A DNA stretch of 64,000 bases from Tenrec ecaudatus (Eukaryota > Chordata > Mammalia > Afrosoricida > Tenrecidae). The first letter of the stretch is position 1, and the number at the start of each line of letters is the position of its first letter. The stretch lies in the NCBI RefSeq assembly GCF_050624435.1, contig NC_134537.1, positions 10,660,584 to 10,724,583 of the forward strand. Direction: 5' to 3'. Under the pieces are notes generated by a model. That model was not told where the DNA came from and ran no database searches. It was given only the letters and a program-made list of their open reading frames with translations. The position numbers and the translations under genes are program-made. Below, in pieces: positions 23,537-35,049 of the stretch.

Positions 23537-23742
23537 AACAAACTCACTGCCATCAAGTAGCTGCCCACTCATACATAGGAACCCTAGAGGTCAGGGTACA
23601 ACCCCCCCACCCCCAGCCCTCCGTGCATTTCCAAGACTGTAACTCTATTGGAGTAAAAAGCTCTCTTTCTCCTGTGGAGCGACTTTGGTTTCAAACTGCT
23701 GACCTGGCAGTGCGCAGCTTCACGCTTAACCACCAGGGCTCC
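23537..23742 (-). mobile_element. AfroSINE
   Basis: Antisense copy: 'AAACTCACTGCCATCAAGTA', a C-rich interruption near 23600, 'GTTTCAAACTGCTGACC' and terminal 'AACCACCAGGGCTCC'. Confidence 0.85.
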
Positions 23743-23890
23743 TTATCCAAACAGGTGAACCAAATTGATTTCCTGCTGTTCTCTAGCCCTCCAACCTGAG
23801 CAGAGATGCACCTCGTCACCCCGGGGAGTCCACTGGAACAGTATCACCTACTTACAAGTAGGTGTTAACCTGGCCCAGATTGCCTGACAG

Positions 23891-24060
23891 GAGCCCTGGT
23901 GATGCAGGGCTTTAAGCACTGCGGAGTCAGCTCTTTGAGCCCACCAGTCACACAGAGGGAGAAAGATGAGGCTGCCTGCTTCTGTCCTGGGAACCACGGG
24001 GAGCAGTTGTGCTCTGTCCTGTAGGCTTGCTGTGAGCCTGGACGGCAGTGGGTTTGGATT
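23891..24060 (+). mobile_element. AfroSINE
   Basis: Sense copy: 'GAGCCCTGGTGATGCAGGGC', 'GGAGAAAGATGAGGCTGCC', 'GTGCTCTGTCCTGTAGG' and 'GACGGCAGTGGGTTTGG'. Confidence 0.85.
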
Positions 24061-24159
24061 GACTTGAATTACCTAAAGGGTTGGCCTCCTGGTGGAAGGA
24101 GCTGTAACCCAAACTGCCTTCTGCTTGTTATGGAAAGCTTTGTATTATTTATTTAACCT

Positions 24160-24365
24160 ATCTGTAAATCATTTTATTGGGGGCTGTTATAACAATCCAT
24201 TCATCAATTGTATCAAGCACATGACGGGGTTTCAGCTTCTCTTTTTTCCCTCCCTGCCCCCCTCCCAGCCTTGTGACCCCTTAATAAATTATAAATGATT
24301 GTTATTTTTGTAACTTACACTGTCCGCTGTCTCCTTTCACCCACGTTTCTGTTGTTCGTTAAGTA
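24160..24365 (-). mobile_element. L1 3' end with internal deletion
   Basis: 'AATCATTTTATTGGGGGCTG' to 'TTATAAATGATTGTTATTTT' and the following 3' UTR blocks, lacking the usual middle part after 'AAGCACAT'. Confidence 0.75.
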
Positions 24366-24369
24366 GGCA

Positions 24370-24837
24370 GCACGAGCTTACTTACTTTAAGGGTTTCACG
24401 TGCAGCTCAAAGTTATTTTAGGGGAAACGGTGGTTCTGCAAAGGCCATTTTAATCAGAACGAGATGATTAGTCTGAGACGCTTTGCTCAGAAAGGTCAGC
24501 GTACAAAGGGGTGTGTGGTCCCCAGGTTCAGCAGTTACTAAGGAGCAACTGGCCTGATGGGTCAGGAAGGCAGGTGGGCAGGGAGCTCAGGCACCTGGGA
24601 GGGCGGCAGTGGAAGGGACAACAAACCACTGGGGTGGGGTGGGGTGGGGTGGGGCCAGGTGTGCTTTCTCAGAGCTGGTGGTTTGGGCCCATGTCCCCTT
24701 ACCTGGTTTAACCCTCTGTATCCTTATTTCTAAATGAATCCTTGAACTTTAAACAGGACACAGGTGGATTTCTTTTACCAACTGGTGCTAACCACACCCA
24801 GGGCAGAAGTGCACCTGCCTTCTTTCCCACAGCGACC
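24370..24837. other. no gene recognised
   Basis: Contains a short GGGGT tandem stretch at about 24632-24655. Nothing else was recognised. Confidence 0.4.
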
Positions 24838-24992
24838 TCACAGGACAGGGTAGAACTGCCCTGTGGGCTTTGGAGATTTCAACTCTTTATGGGAGTAGAA
24901 AGTTTCTTCTTTTCCAGGAGGAGCAACTGGTGGTTTGGAACTGCTAACCTCGTAGTGAACGACCCAATGCCTAACTAGGGCACTGGGGTGCG
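24838..24992 (-). mobile_element. AfroSINE
   Basis: Antisense blocks 'CAGGACAGGGTAGAACTGCC', 'TTTATGGGAGTAGAAAGT' and 'GTTTGGAACTGCTAACCTCG'. The head is degraded. Confidence 0.8.
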
Positions 24993-25181
24993 CCTTGAGC
25001 CCAAGTTGACTTGATGACAGTGGGTCTGGTTGTTCAGCTTTCTTTCCCACAAACGGATGTTGCATGACAGGGGCTGCATTTGGGGTCATGAATGGCCTAC
25101 ACCTAGGATTGAACCCCCAAACGTGACCTGGTCCAACCTAAGAAGCGTACAGATTTTAAGTATGGTGATGGGCAGGAGCTG

Positions 25182-25897
25182 TGTGGCAGTTATATAATCT
25201 ACTGTCAACTTGAGGAAGGGGTAGTCTAGCCTGTCAATTGGGTCGCAGCTTGATGAGCTCATTTAGAGGTGCAATGGAGATAAATAACTCACTGGAGGCC
25301 AGACGCACTCTCCCTGGGAGACATGCCTGTTGGCAAGCCACATGGAGCTACGCTGATGGAGCCAGAGCCCTGGAGCTGGAGGAGCCACGTGGGGAGCCAC
25401 ACCATTACTGAGATGCTTCTACCACCAGTGGATCCCCAAGACTTCCCACCCACTGGCCTGTGATCTTCCTGCATTCAGCATCATTGCATGTGCTGCGTGA
25501 GTCTGAAGAGGTATTTATTAGACTGGTATCAGACATACAGGCTAATATTGGACTTATGGACTTGATCTGGACTGGGTTGGGATGTTTTCTTCATGTACAA
25601 TTGCTCTTTATAGAAAACTCTTTTTTCTTTTGAAAACTCTTTCTTATGCACACATATGAGTGTCTATGAATTTGTTTTTCTAACACAGAGGTTCTCAGTC
25701 TTCCTCATGCCATGACCCTTTAATACAGTTCCTCATGTGGTTGTGAACCCCCAACCAAAAAATTATTTTTGTTGCTACTTCATCACTGTAATTTTGCTAC
25801 TGTTATGAATTGGGTGACCCCTATGAAAGGGTCATTCCACCTCATACTCCCGCAAAGGGGTCGGGACCCACAGGTTGAGAACCATGGCTCTAACACA
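25182..25897 (+). mobile_element. ERVL-type solo LTR carrying a SPIN insertion
   Basis: It starts TGTGGCAGTTATATAATCT with AACTTGAGG following, and runs to 'TTTGTTTTTCTAACA'. The SPIN at 25686-25887 interrupts the extreme end; the LTR's last CA follows at 25896-25897. Confidence 0.85.
25686..25887. mobile_element. SPIN non-autonomous hAT transposon, 202 bp
   Basis: Terminal inverted repeats CAGAGGTTCTCAGTC and (right end) GGTTGAGAACCATGG. Subterminal blocks 'ATTATTTTTGTTGCTACTTC' and 'GAAAGGGTC' match the SPIN family. Flanked by the 8-bp duplication TTCTAACA / CTCTAACA (one mismatch), typical of hAT. No transposase is encoded. Confidence 0.92.
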
Positions 25898-26220
25898 TCC
25901 TGGTCTCTGGCTTTGTGCTACAGGGCATTCGGTGCCACCGTGGGGAAAACAGCAGGTGGTGGAGATGACCTCAACCCAAGAGCAGCTGGACTGATGGCAG
26001 TCAGGTTGCACAAATGTCCAGGAGCTCTGTGGGGAGAAGCAGGAGGTAGCCTCGCAGGACTTTCATGGAGTACCTTCTCTGCAGTGTTTGGTAACTAGGA
26101 GTATTTAGAGAGTCTTCTGGACCCAGTACTCAACTCTGAAGCTTTTGCCATCTTGTGGATCGAGGACACTTTAGTAGATGGCCCATCCAACTCTCAGGCC
26201 CCCGGCAGGTATTCTCCCTT

Positions 26221-26635
26221 CTACCTACAGCAAGTGGAAAGTCAGAGGGTCTACCTACAGCAAGTGGAAAGTCAGAGGGTCTACCTACAGCAAGTGGAAA
26301 GTCAGAGGGTCTACCTACAGCAAGTGGAAAGTCAGAGGGTCTACCTACAGCAAGTGGAAAGTCAGAGGGTCTACCTACAGCAAGTGGAAAGTCAGAGGGT
26401 CTACCTACAGCAAGTGGAAAGTCAGAGGGTCTACCTACAGCAAGTGGAAAGTCAGAGGGTCTACCTACAGCAAGTGGAAAGTCAGAGGGTCTACCTACAG
26501 CAAGTGGAAAGTCAGAGGGTCTACCTACAGCAAGTGGAAAGTCAGAGGGTCTACCTACAGCAAATGGAAAGTCAGAGGGTCTACCTACAGCAAGTGGAAA
26601 GCCAGAGGGTCTACCTACAGCAAGTGGAAAGCCAG
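26221..26635 (+). repeat. 30-bp minisatellite, 14 units
   Basis: Exact 30-bp tandem units starting CTACCTACAGCAAGTGGAAA. Units 1-11 are identical; unit 12 has one G-to-A change; units 13 and 14 share a T-to-C change and the last is incomplete. Since 30 is a multiple of 3 and the unit lacks stops in all three forward frames, three overlapping long frames appear. None has a recognised protein domain, so I treat it as non-coding. Confidence 0.97.
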
Positions 26636-26639
26636 TGTG

Positions 26640-27038
26640 CCCAGATGGAGGTGATTATCAAGACTGGCGGCATTTCTAGCCACCGGTGAGGTGGATTCAA
26701 ACTCTTCCCAAAGCTCAGTCACAGGGTTCTCTTCCCTTCTGGGGACTTTGCACTGAATTTCCCCCCAAACTGCAAAACCACATCCTCCTAAGATGCAGGT
26801 CACGTTTGTTTTCCATGATGTACAATCGTTTGGTTTATTGATCCCAAACTATAAATGCTCCCCTGTCTTCACAATAAATGGTTAAAACAGAGCTGGGGTC
26901 ATAACTATAAAAATATAAAAATGATATGGCTTCTTCAAATTCCATGATTTTTTTTGGGGGGGGGTGCCAAATTTAGTGACGGATCAGCAAACTCTGCATC
27001 TCAGGCCCAAGGTGACCTGCTGCTTATTTTTGTGCAAG
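26640..27038. other. no gene recognised
   Basis: No repeat or gene seen beyond a G-run at about 26955-26965. Confidence 0.4.
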
Positions 27039-27122
27039 AGGGAGTTAAAAAGTTCATGGGGAGAGAGGCGCAGAAATTCCATTATCTTTCAGTTCCAATT
27101 TTTCCACAAACTTGTACGGGTT
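27039..27122. mobile_element. mariner-like MITE
   Basis: Left end GAGGGAGTTAAAAAGTTCAT and right end TTTTTCCACAAACTTGTACG are near inverted repeats around a short AT-rich core. Confidence 0.5.
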
Positions 27123-27338
27123 TTGCATTTTCGATATTTGGAGAGAAAAGAAACAGAAGAGGACAATATTGTAGGACATGTAAACATTCTGTGAAATGGC
27201 CAATGCAATGCGGATCAATAAAGTTTGATGGATCCCAGCCACCCACCTCCGCTTACCGCTTGTCTGTGACTGCTCTCTTCTGTGCCAGAGTGGGATAGTG
27301 GCTACCAAGACTATCAAGCGGGCCTACTAGCCTAAAAG

Positions 27339-27520
27339 GAGCTCTGGTGGGATAGAGGTTATGGTGGTGCAGTGGGCTACAGTCACAGGGTCGGCAGTTC
27401 AAAATCATTAGTTGCAACTTGGTAGAAAGACGGGGCTGTCTACTTCCAAAAACAGTTACCGTCTGGGAAGCCCATGGTGGGTCACGATGAGGCTGCATTG
27501 ACTCAATGGCAAGGAGAGTT
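27339..27520 (+). mobile_element. AfroSINE
   Basis: Sense blocks 'GGAGCTCTGGTGGGATAGAG', 'TCGGCAGTTCAAAATCATTA' and 'GCATTGACTCAATGGCAAGG'. Confidence 0.75.
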
Positions 27521-27564
27521 GAGAGACTAGCCTAAAATGTTGATTGGTGTTTAAAGATCAACTT

Positions 27565-27720
27565 TGCCATGCCCTGGATTCTGTACTTATGGTGCATCTG
27601 GGGAGCGCTTTGGACAACAAATTGCAATGTCGGCAGTTCAAACCCACTCAGAGACACCTGGGGGAAAGTTCTGTGGATCTGCTTCGGCAAGGTCCATGGT
27701 GAAAGCCCGATGGAATACTC
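27565..27720 (+). mobile_element. possible degraded AfroSINE
   Basis: The 'GCCCTGGATTCTG' head-like stretch and 'GTCGGCAGTTCAAACCCACT' B-box-like stretch suggest it. The rest does not align convincingly. Confidence 0.4.
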
Positions 27721-27844
27721 TTCTGAACACACGGGCTCACCCTGTGTGCGAATCAAGTCAGAGGCCACGGCTTTGCCTTTTCCCTTTCCTTTTGGGCATG
27801 AAGTTATCCTTCTAAAACGTAGGACACGGAGAGCGGGAGACAAG

Positions 27845-27990
27845 AGGCCTCCGTAGTGCAGCGTGAAGCCCTGGGCTTCGTAAAGGTCGGGTGTTCAAAT
27901 CTACCCATTGCTCCACAGGAGAAAGATGGGGGGGGGATGTAAGGGAGGGGGGAGGGATTTCATGAGCCATGGCTGTGAGAGTTGGATCCC
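27845..27990 (+). mobile_element. possible AfroSINE 5' part
   Basis: 'CCTCCGTAGTGCAGCGTGAA', 'GGTCGGGTGTTCAAATCTAC' and 'CTCCACAGGAGAAAGATGGG' resemble the AfroSINE head and centre. Confidence 0.5.
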
Positions 27991-28364
27991 ATCATGAACA
28001 CTAGAGGGACAAAGATGAGATGGGGATGTCAAGACAAGCTGGGACGATTGAGCACAACCATCACTCAAAATATAACTCCCTCCAAAAGGGGGCTGAGGGA
28101 GACCTGTGCACAGGATGTACCTGAGACGCAGAGCTAGTTCCGAACTAGCCAGACTTTGGATCAAAGCCCCATGCAGATGGAGCTAGGTTCAGCAATCCTC
28201 AGGGCCACCCCAGGCCATGATTCTATCATTCTTCACATCCTACCCCCTGGCCATGTGGTCTCCTATCTTACCACGATGATGGAGTCTGTGGTTCCCATCA
28301 TCTACAGTGACAGTGGCCATGCGTGTGTGCGTGTGTGTGTGTTTCAGAATTCAACCCCACTCTA

Positions 28365-28558
28365 GGCACTTGGCATAGTGGCTATGTGTTGGCCGCAAGG
28401 TGCTAACCTCAAGGTCAGCCGTTCGAAACCACCAGCCCTGGGAGGCTTCCTACTCCTGTAAAGAGTTACTATCTCGGAAACCCACAGGGACAGTCCTACC
28501 CCGCCTTATGGGGTCCCCATGAGTCATAATTGACTCCAGGGCCGTGAGTGTGATGGGT
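28365..28558 (+). mobile_element. AfroSINE
   Basis: Sense blocks 'CAGCCGTTCGAAACCACCAG', 'CTGTAAAGAGTTACTATCTC' and 'TCATAATTGACTCCAGGGC'. Confidence 0.88.
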
Positions 28559-28559
28559 T

Positions 28560-29215
28560 TGCTTGCTAGGCACTTAGGGAAGAGACAAGAGAGAAACGGG
28601 AAGTCTGTTCAGTCACCTCTAAACACCTCCAAACCACCCCTCCTAGAAAACGCGGCTTCACTAGTGACCTAGACCGCCCTCAAGCGGGCTCTTAGAGGCA
28701 GGGGATGGCTAGAAGGCTGAGCTGAAGGGGAGAGCAGGTGCGGGACGTCCCCCACTCAGAAGCCAGGGTAATGCCATGGAACCTTGAGCACAAGGAGCAG
28801 GAAACAGAGCGGGAGAAGAGGGGGCTTCAGGAACCTCAACAGCTGTTTTCCACGGCTTCATTGAGGTCCGTTCACATACCATGCTATGCACGCGTGTGAA
28901 GGGCACCACGGGATGGTCTTTTAGTCTTGTTACAGACACGTGCCAGCCTTCTCACAGTCAACTTTAGAACATTTTCATCACCTCTGCTCTCTCCCATCAG
29001 CAATGAGGTGGAATCCACTCCATGGCAGTGAGCTTTTTGTCTTTGATTTTTTTTATATCTGTACACTAGCAATAAATCATTCCAAACTTAGGAATTCTAT
29101 GTATAAATAAAATAGTAAAAAATACTTAGGGATTTTTTTAAAAAAATGCAAAACATATTGTAAAAAATAAATGATGTAGCGGTGATTCCTGACTTCCTCC
29201 AGCTTTTCAAGGGAG
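28560..29215. other. no gene recognised
   Basis: A short AfroSINE-tail-like piece may lie near 29005-29040. Otherwise unassigned. Confidence 0.4.
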
Positions 29216-29216
29216 G

Positions 29217-29390
29217 AGGCGCATCGCTGTCAGCGGCCCCAGCTGCCCAAGGTTGATTTATACAAGGCTGAGGTCAGACTTGCCTCCACCCCCTCCAGCT
29301 AGCCTTCCTGACCCCACTGTTCGCCCACAGCACTCCACTTTTCAGCCGCGTTCTAGAATTCATCGTGATGGCCACACAGAACTCACAACG
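29217..29390. repeat. unclassified repeat shared with 60735-60840
   Basis: The block around 'TCATCGTGATGGCCACACAG' and 'AACTCACA' recurs at about 60800 ('AATGGCCACACAGAACCCAC'). I could not name the family; a MaLR-type LTR is possible. Confidence 0.4.
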
Positions 29391-29423
29391 ATACTCAGCA
29401 TTACGAGCTTTACTTATTTCTTA

Positions 29424-30335
29424 AATCATCATATTGGGGCTCTTGCAGTGCTTATAACAATCCATACATCCATTGTGTCAAGTGCATTTGCACATAAATT
29501 GCTATCATCATTTTCAAAACATTTTCTTTCTACTTGAACATTTGGTATCAGCTCCTCATTTTTTCCCTTCCTCCCCCTTTCCCCCACCCTCCTTCCCTCT
29601 CTCACGAACTCTTGATAATTTATAAATTATTACTATTTTCATGTCTTACACTGACCACTGTCTACCTTCACCCACTTTTCTATTGTTTGTCCCCCTTTGG
29701 GAAGGGGGGCAGTGGCAGTTATACTTAGATCATTGTGATCAGTTCCCACTTTCTCCCCCCACCTTCCCCTTACCCTCATGGTATTGCTTCTCTCATTACT
29801 GTTCCTGAGGGGTTTATCTGTCCTGGATTCCATGTGTGGAGAGCTCTTATCTGTACCCATGTACATGCTCTGGTCTAGCTGGATTGGTAGTGATAGTGGG
29901 CGCAAGGAAGCATTAAAGAACTAGAGGCATGTTGTATGTTTCATCGGTGCTATACTGCACCCTGGCTGGCTCAGCCCTTCCTTGTAACCCTTCTGTGAGG
30001 GGATGTCCAAGTGTCTACAGATGGTCTTTGGGTCTCCACTCCACCCCACCTCCCTCATTCACATCAATATGATTGTTTGTTCTGAGTTTTCTGATGCCTG
30101 ATCCCTGATTCCATTGACACCTCATGATCACACAGGCTGTTGTGTTTCTTCCATGTGGGCTTTGTTGCTTCCCAGCTAGACGGCCGCTTGCGTGTCTTCA
30201 AGTCTTTAAGACCCTCGATGCTATATCTTTTGATAGCTGGGCACCATCAGCTTTCTTCACCACATTTGCTTTTACACCAGTGATAGTGTAGGGAAGGTGA
30301 GCATCACAGAAGCTGGCATTATTAAGGAGGTTAAC
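29424..30335 (-). mobile_element. L1 3' end and 3' UTR
   Basis: Nearly complete antisense 3' UTR from 'ATCATATTGGGGCTCTTGCA' to 'GATAGCTGGGCACCATCAGC' and the 'GTGTAGGGAAGGTGAGCATC' block. Confidence 0.85.
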
Positions 30336-30632
30336 AGGTTACAAATACTCGGGATACAATTATTTAGACAGGACAGCATCTTCATGATGTGTCTTCAGAC
30401 AGGGCTCTCTCTGGCCTTTGGCCCCTGCCCTGATCATGCAAGGTTACAAAGCTCTTTTAGGGCTGGAAATGTTTTCTCAAAGGGGGTGCCACTCCATCCT
30501 AAGCCTTAGCTGGAAGGCACTCAGCTCTAGATTTGTGGGTCAGCAAGGCCAGCTTCCTCAATCAGGTGTCTGGAGGTACCCCTCTCCGTAAGCTAGCTTC
30601 CTGCCCTCAGGTACTCAGCTTTACTTGCTCTG

Positions 30633-30785
30633 TGGCCTGGGGAGTCCACCACTCTTCCCCGTGGCCTGGGGAGTCCACCACCCTGCCCCGTGGCCTGGGG
30701 AGTCCACCACCCTGCCCTGTGGCCTAGGGAGTCCACCAATGTGGCCAGTGGCCTGGGGGGTCCACCACTCTTCCCCGTGGCCTGG
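30633..30785 (+). repeat. 29-bp minisatellite, about 5 units
   Basis: Unit starts TGGCCTGGGGAGTCCACCAC recur at 30633, 30662, 30691, 30720, 30749 and 30778, exactly 29 bp apart, with substitutions. Not coding. Confidence 0.93.
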
Positions 30786-31129
30786 CTTTTGGTTTTGCCA
30801 CGGCTGCTCCTCTGGGGTCAAAGCCATCTCCTGGATCAAGGAAGTTCAGTGCACAGGAGTCGAGGTCCAAAGGACGTGCTACGCTCCTGACTCTTCTCTC
30901 TGGATGGTAGTAGATGTCTGCCTTTCCTGACGCTCAGATGGTTCACTTTATGTGCAGGTTAATGCCAATCACCATTAACCCTGTTTTAAAAAAAATCCCT
31001 CACAACTGAATCCTATCAGTGACTTCCCCCATGTCCTCTTCCCTACACCCATCAGGGGAAAGTTGTTTGGTTGGAGTGATAGAGAGACTGCAGTTCAAAG
31101 AGGCACATTTAATAATTCACTTCACCACA

Positions 31130-32760
31130 CAGAATCTACAAAACATTGATGAAAGAAGACACAAATAAATGGGAAAACTTACTTTGCTCATGGATAAGAA
31201 GATATGATATGTGAAAATGGCAACAGTCCTCAAATTTATCTATAGATTCAATGCAATCCTGTCAGAATCTCAGCTGATTCCCTCATGGAAACTGACAAAC
31301 TATTCCTAACAAATTCATATACACGCATATAGAACCTAGAATAGCTAATACCATCTTGAAAAAGAACAAAGTTGGAAGACTCAGACTTTCCAATTAAAAA
31401 ATATAACATAAAGCTAATTATTAAGACAGCGTGGTACTGGCACAAGGACAGACATCTAAAGAGTGAAAGAAAACTGATAGTGAATCAATAATTTCTTACA
31501 TGTATAATCAATTGATTTTTGACAAGAGCGCCAAGATAATTCAGCAGGGGTGGGGGTTAGGAGGATAGTCTTTTCAACAAATGGTTTTGGGACAATTGGA
31601 TATCCACATGCAAATGAATGAGTTTGGATCCCTGCTTCATGCCACACGCAGAAATGACATAAAAATAGACCAAAGTCTTGAGTGTAAGAGCTGAAACTAG
31701 ACATGCCTGGAAGAAAATATAGATGTAAATATTTATGACCTTGCATAAGAAATGGTTTATATGCCACCCAAAGCTCAAGCAACCAAAGAAAAAAATAGGT
31801 GAATTGGACTTCATTGTGATTAAAACTTTCAAATGCCACCATCTAAAAAACAACAACAAAAAAGACTAAACAGACAATGGGAGAAAATACTTGCAAATCC
31901 TATGTCTGAAAAGGGACTTGTATCTAGACTATATAAAGAACTCTTACAACTCAGTCGTAAAAGAAAAATGCCTTTTTAGGAAAGGGGCTAAGTTTCTGGA
32001 TATACATTTTCTCAAAAAAAAAAAAGATATACAAGTGGCCAGAAACACATGAAAAGATGCCTAATATCATCATCCACCAGAGGAATTACAGCCCAAACCA
32101 CGTGGAGGACCACGCCGAGCCCAGCACGATGGCTACAACCTAAAGGCGGATGCGCACCTGTGAGAGGAGGGTGTGGCTGGGGAAGCTGGAATCCTTGCAC
32201 CTGGCTGGTGGGACGACAAACATGCAACCTTTGGAGCAAGAGCCTGGCATTTTTTCAGAACATAAAAAGAGAGAGTTACTCGATTACCAAGCCATTCCAC
32301 GTCTGTTCACACAAAAACTGGGACTGGGATGTGCCGGTCACAGCACTGGTCACAACAGACAAGGCACTCAGCTCTCCTTGCTCTGTGCTCCGGGGAGTCC
32401 AGGACGGAAGCCGTGTCAACGTCTACCAGCAGGTAAATGGATAAACTCCAAAGGGGGAGTTTCATCACCACAAACAGGAAGGACGTGCTGGTACAGGGTC
32501 CAGAATCGATGGAGCTTGAAAAGGCAGTGCTAAGTCAAAGAAGCCAGTCACAAAGGACCACATCTTGTGTGGTTTCGTGTCTGTGACCTGTCCAGAAAAG
32601 GCAATGTGTACAAGAAAGTAGGTCAGTGGAAGCTCTGGACTGAGGTGAGTTGGGGGAGAGGCAGGGGGAAGACTGTAGAGTGACGGCGAATGGGCATGGG
32701 ATTGAAGGCAACGGAGAGGTAACGAAACTGGTTCGAGTGATGGGTGTACAGCTGTGTGAA
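31130..32760 (+). mobile_element. old L1 (L1M-type) ORF2 3' half
   Basis: Sense blocks: 'TAGATTCAATGCAATCCTGT', 'GACAGCGTGGTACTGGCACA', 'TCCCTGCTTCATGCCACAC' and 'CAGTCACAAAGGACCACATC', in the order of mammalian L1 ORF2 3' end. Frames are broken many times. Confidence 0.8.
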
Positions 32761-32879
32761 CATATAAGGGGGCTTCAAAAAGTTCATGGGAAAATGGAAA
32801 GAAAAGAGCATGGCTGGGATAACCCCTGGACGGGAGTCCAAGCTTCCCAGTACGCTTTCAGAGACGGAATGTGATGATT

Positions 32880-33985
32880 GGTGAAGTGCATGTCAGTGAA
32901 ACTCTATGTATATTAAAGACGTGATCGTCGTGACCTGGATGATGCATGGTCAGCGGGTGTGGTCAGCCTGCCACGTGTATGTGAGGAACCAGGGTTTGGG
33001 GAGTGGAAGACGTTCAGTTAGGGTAGGGACCCCGAAAGCCTTTGGGTGTTTTTTTGGGACCCAGAGTTGGGTGTTTCCCCCTGCTTCCTGCTCCTGTTTC
33101 TCACGGATTGTCTCTCCAAGCCTGCTCCATACCCAATCCAATTGCGACCTCTTCGAGAAACATTTGGGAAGCCTCTTTTGCAATTATGCACAGAAGGATT
33201 TCAGGGGCCCGATGGTCTTGTCATGCCTCAAGGCAGCCAAGGACAGACGAGCCTATGCTCCGGAGTATGAGAGTCAATGCCTCTAGCAGAACCTGACCCC
33301 TTCAGTGAATCCTCCATCGCAGCCAGTGGGCCCTGAACATGTGCTCTCTGACTCATCCTGCACACGCTGGTGCCTTCGCTGCACCAGCCCCGCACCCAGC
33401 TCCCTTCCTGGCACCTAGACAGTGGCCCCTCCTGTTTGCTGAAGCTGCGAATGGGGCTGAGAAAATCCTAACCTCTTGATCTGGCAATTTCCAGGCTGTC
33501 CTTGGGCCTCTCTCCTGATTGGACCCCTTCCCGCTCCCCTTTCTTGCCAGCCAGGAGCAGGTCCCTCTCTTAGGACTTCTTTTTCATTCCCATATGGCTT
33601 TGCATTCCCCGCAGGCTTCACTCGAAACGAAGCCTCTTGTCCAGCCTGACCTGGCCAAGAAGCTGCCCACTGTGGCCTTTCCTGACCGTTGGTCCATAGC
33701 TCGCTCTCCCAGCCTCAATCAAAGAAACCCAGAGAGAGGGAAGCCGCTGCTCTTGGTGGGACATAACCCGTGGCCGTCAGCCAGCCAATAGATTCCAGCG
33801 AGTCAGTTCTGGCGCCCTGTGTCCCCAAGTGTGTCAGCGTCTAATTGTGCTCTGTGGGGTTTGCAGGGGTCGGTTTTGGGGGAAGTGGATCATCGAGAAG
33901 TGGATCGCCAAGGAGGCTCTGGGTAAACTGAAACCATCAATTTATAGCTTAGCAGCAGCATGCTTTCTTTGTTTTTACCACCCAG
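32880..33985. other. no gene recognised
   Basis: Unique-looking sequence of moderate GC. No exon with conserved protein sequence was identified. Confidence 0.4.
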
Positions 33986-33989
33986 GAAC

Positions 33990-34175
33990 ACCCCAACAAG
34001 GCAGGTTCTGTGTTAAGCACTGGGCATGAATAAGAGCCTTTCATTCTCTGCACGAGGGGAACTGTAAGCCTAGCCTCGGCTTCTGGTGAGCAGTTGACAC
34101 TCCGAGAGCCTTCAGTGGTTTGTACAAGTCTCACAGCTCCGAGAGACATCTGGGACTCAAAGCCAGGCCCGATTC
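33990..34175 (-). mobile_element. MIR-like SINE remnant
   Basis: 'TCTGTGTTAAGCACTGGGCA' and 'CAAGTCTCACAGCTCCGAGA' ... 'GGGACTCAAAGCCAGG' follow the MIR antisense pattern. Confidence 0.6.
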
Positions 34176-34179
34176 CCTC

Positions 34180-34920
34180 CAAATAGTGGCCTCTCCAGTC
34201 TGCGCCAGGCACATCCCAAACCTCCATCCTTCAATGGACTACGTCCCAAGACAGGGGTAGAGAGATACTTGTTGGCATGAAAGAACGCTACTGAGGAAGA
34301 AAAGCTAATAAAACAGGTTGTGAAACATAATGGATACACTCATCCTACTTTCATTGTAAACATAATACTGAGAGGAAAAATGAGACCAGAAGATGATGCG
34401 CTAAAATGGGAACAATGGTTTAGCTGAGTGGATGGAATAATAGGCAACTTTTTTTTTTAACTTGGAGCATTATTGTCTTTTCTATTTTTCAAAATAGTTG
34501 CAGGAAACATACATGACCGAGATGATCATTTAAGGCTATGCTTTTTAATATAATGATCTGGTATTCTAATATCCAACATATGAAGCTGTCTACCTCAAGT
34601 GGAAGTAAAGGATAAAAAATTTTGCATATCAATTTTTAAAGGTAGAGGCCATTGAGGAGTTAGGAAAAGGAGAGGTGGAAGGGGACCCTCCTGTAAACAT
34701 TTTGGAGGAAAACAATCATCCTCATGGAAGACTGATCTGGCTGATTTAAAAGAGTTCTTAATGGATCCTAGGAAATAGCTCTAAACCTTTTGTGGGCTTG
34801 AAGGAGTGCCATATCTTATCTCACTGGTCTGATAACACTGCCTATTGTGCTGTCCACAGGACTGGGTTCCATCCATTCGTCTCCCTATAGGGTGTGTTTT
34901 GGAGTCTTCTTTTAAAAGTC
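34180..34920. other. no gene recognised
   Basis: No gene or classified repeat. 34650-34920 may be diverged L1 3' UTR leading to the tail that follows. Confidence 0.35.
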
Positions 34921-34924
34921 CATT

Positions 34925-35045
34925 TCAACGCAAGTAGAAAGACAATGTTTTGAGAGTGATGCTGGCAACATATGTGCAAGTTTGCTTGATAGAATCGATT
35001 TGTGGATTGTTGTAACATCTGTTAGTCAATAAAATGATTAAAATA
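34925..35045 (+). mobile_element. L1 3' tail, sense
   Basis: 'AAGTAGAAAGACAATGTTTT' to 'GTCAATAAAATGATTAAAAT' is the terminal L1 block in sense. Confidence 0.75.
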
Positions 35046-35049
35046 ATAA

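Noticed and set aside
26221..26635. Possible CRISPR-like array
   Set aside because: Units are contiguous with no spacers, in mammalian DNA. It is a minisatellite.
26153..26689. Three overlapping long open frames of 158-178 codons
   Set aside because: They arise from a stop-free 30-bp tandem repeat whose length is a multiple of three. No domain, splice or start context supports coding.
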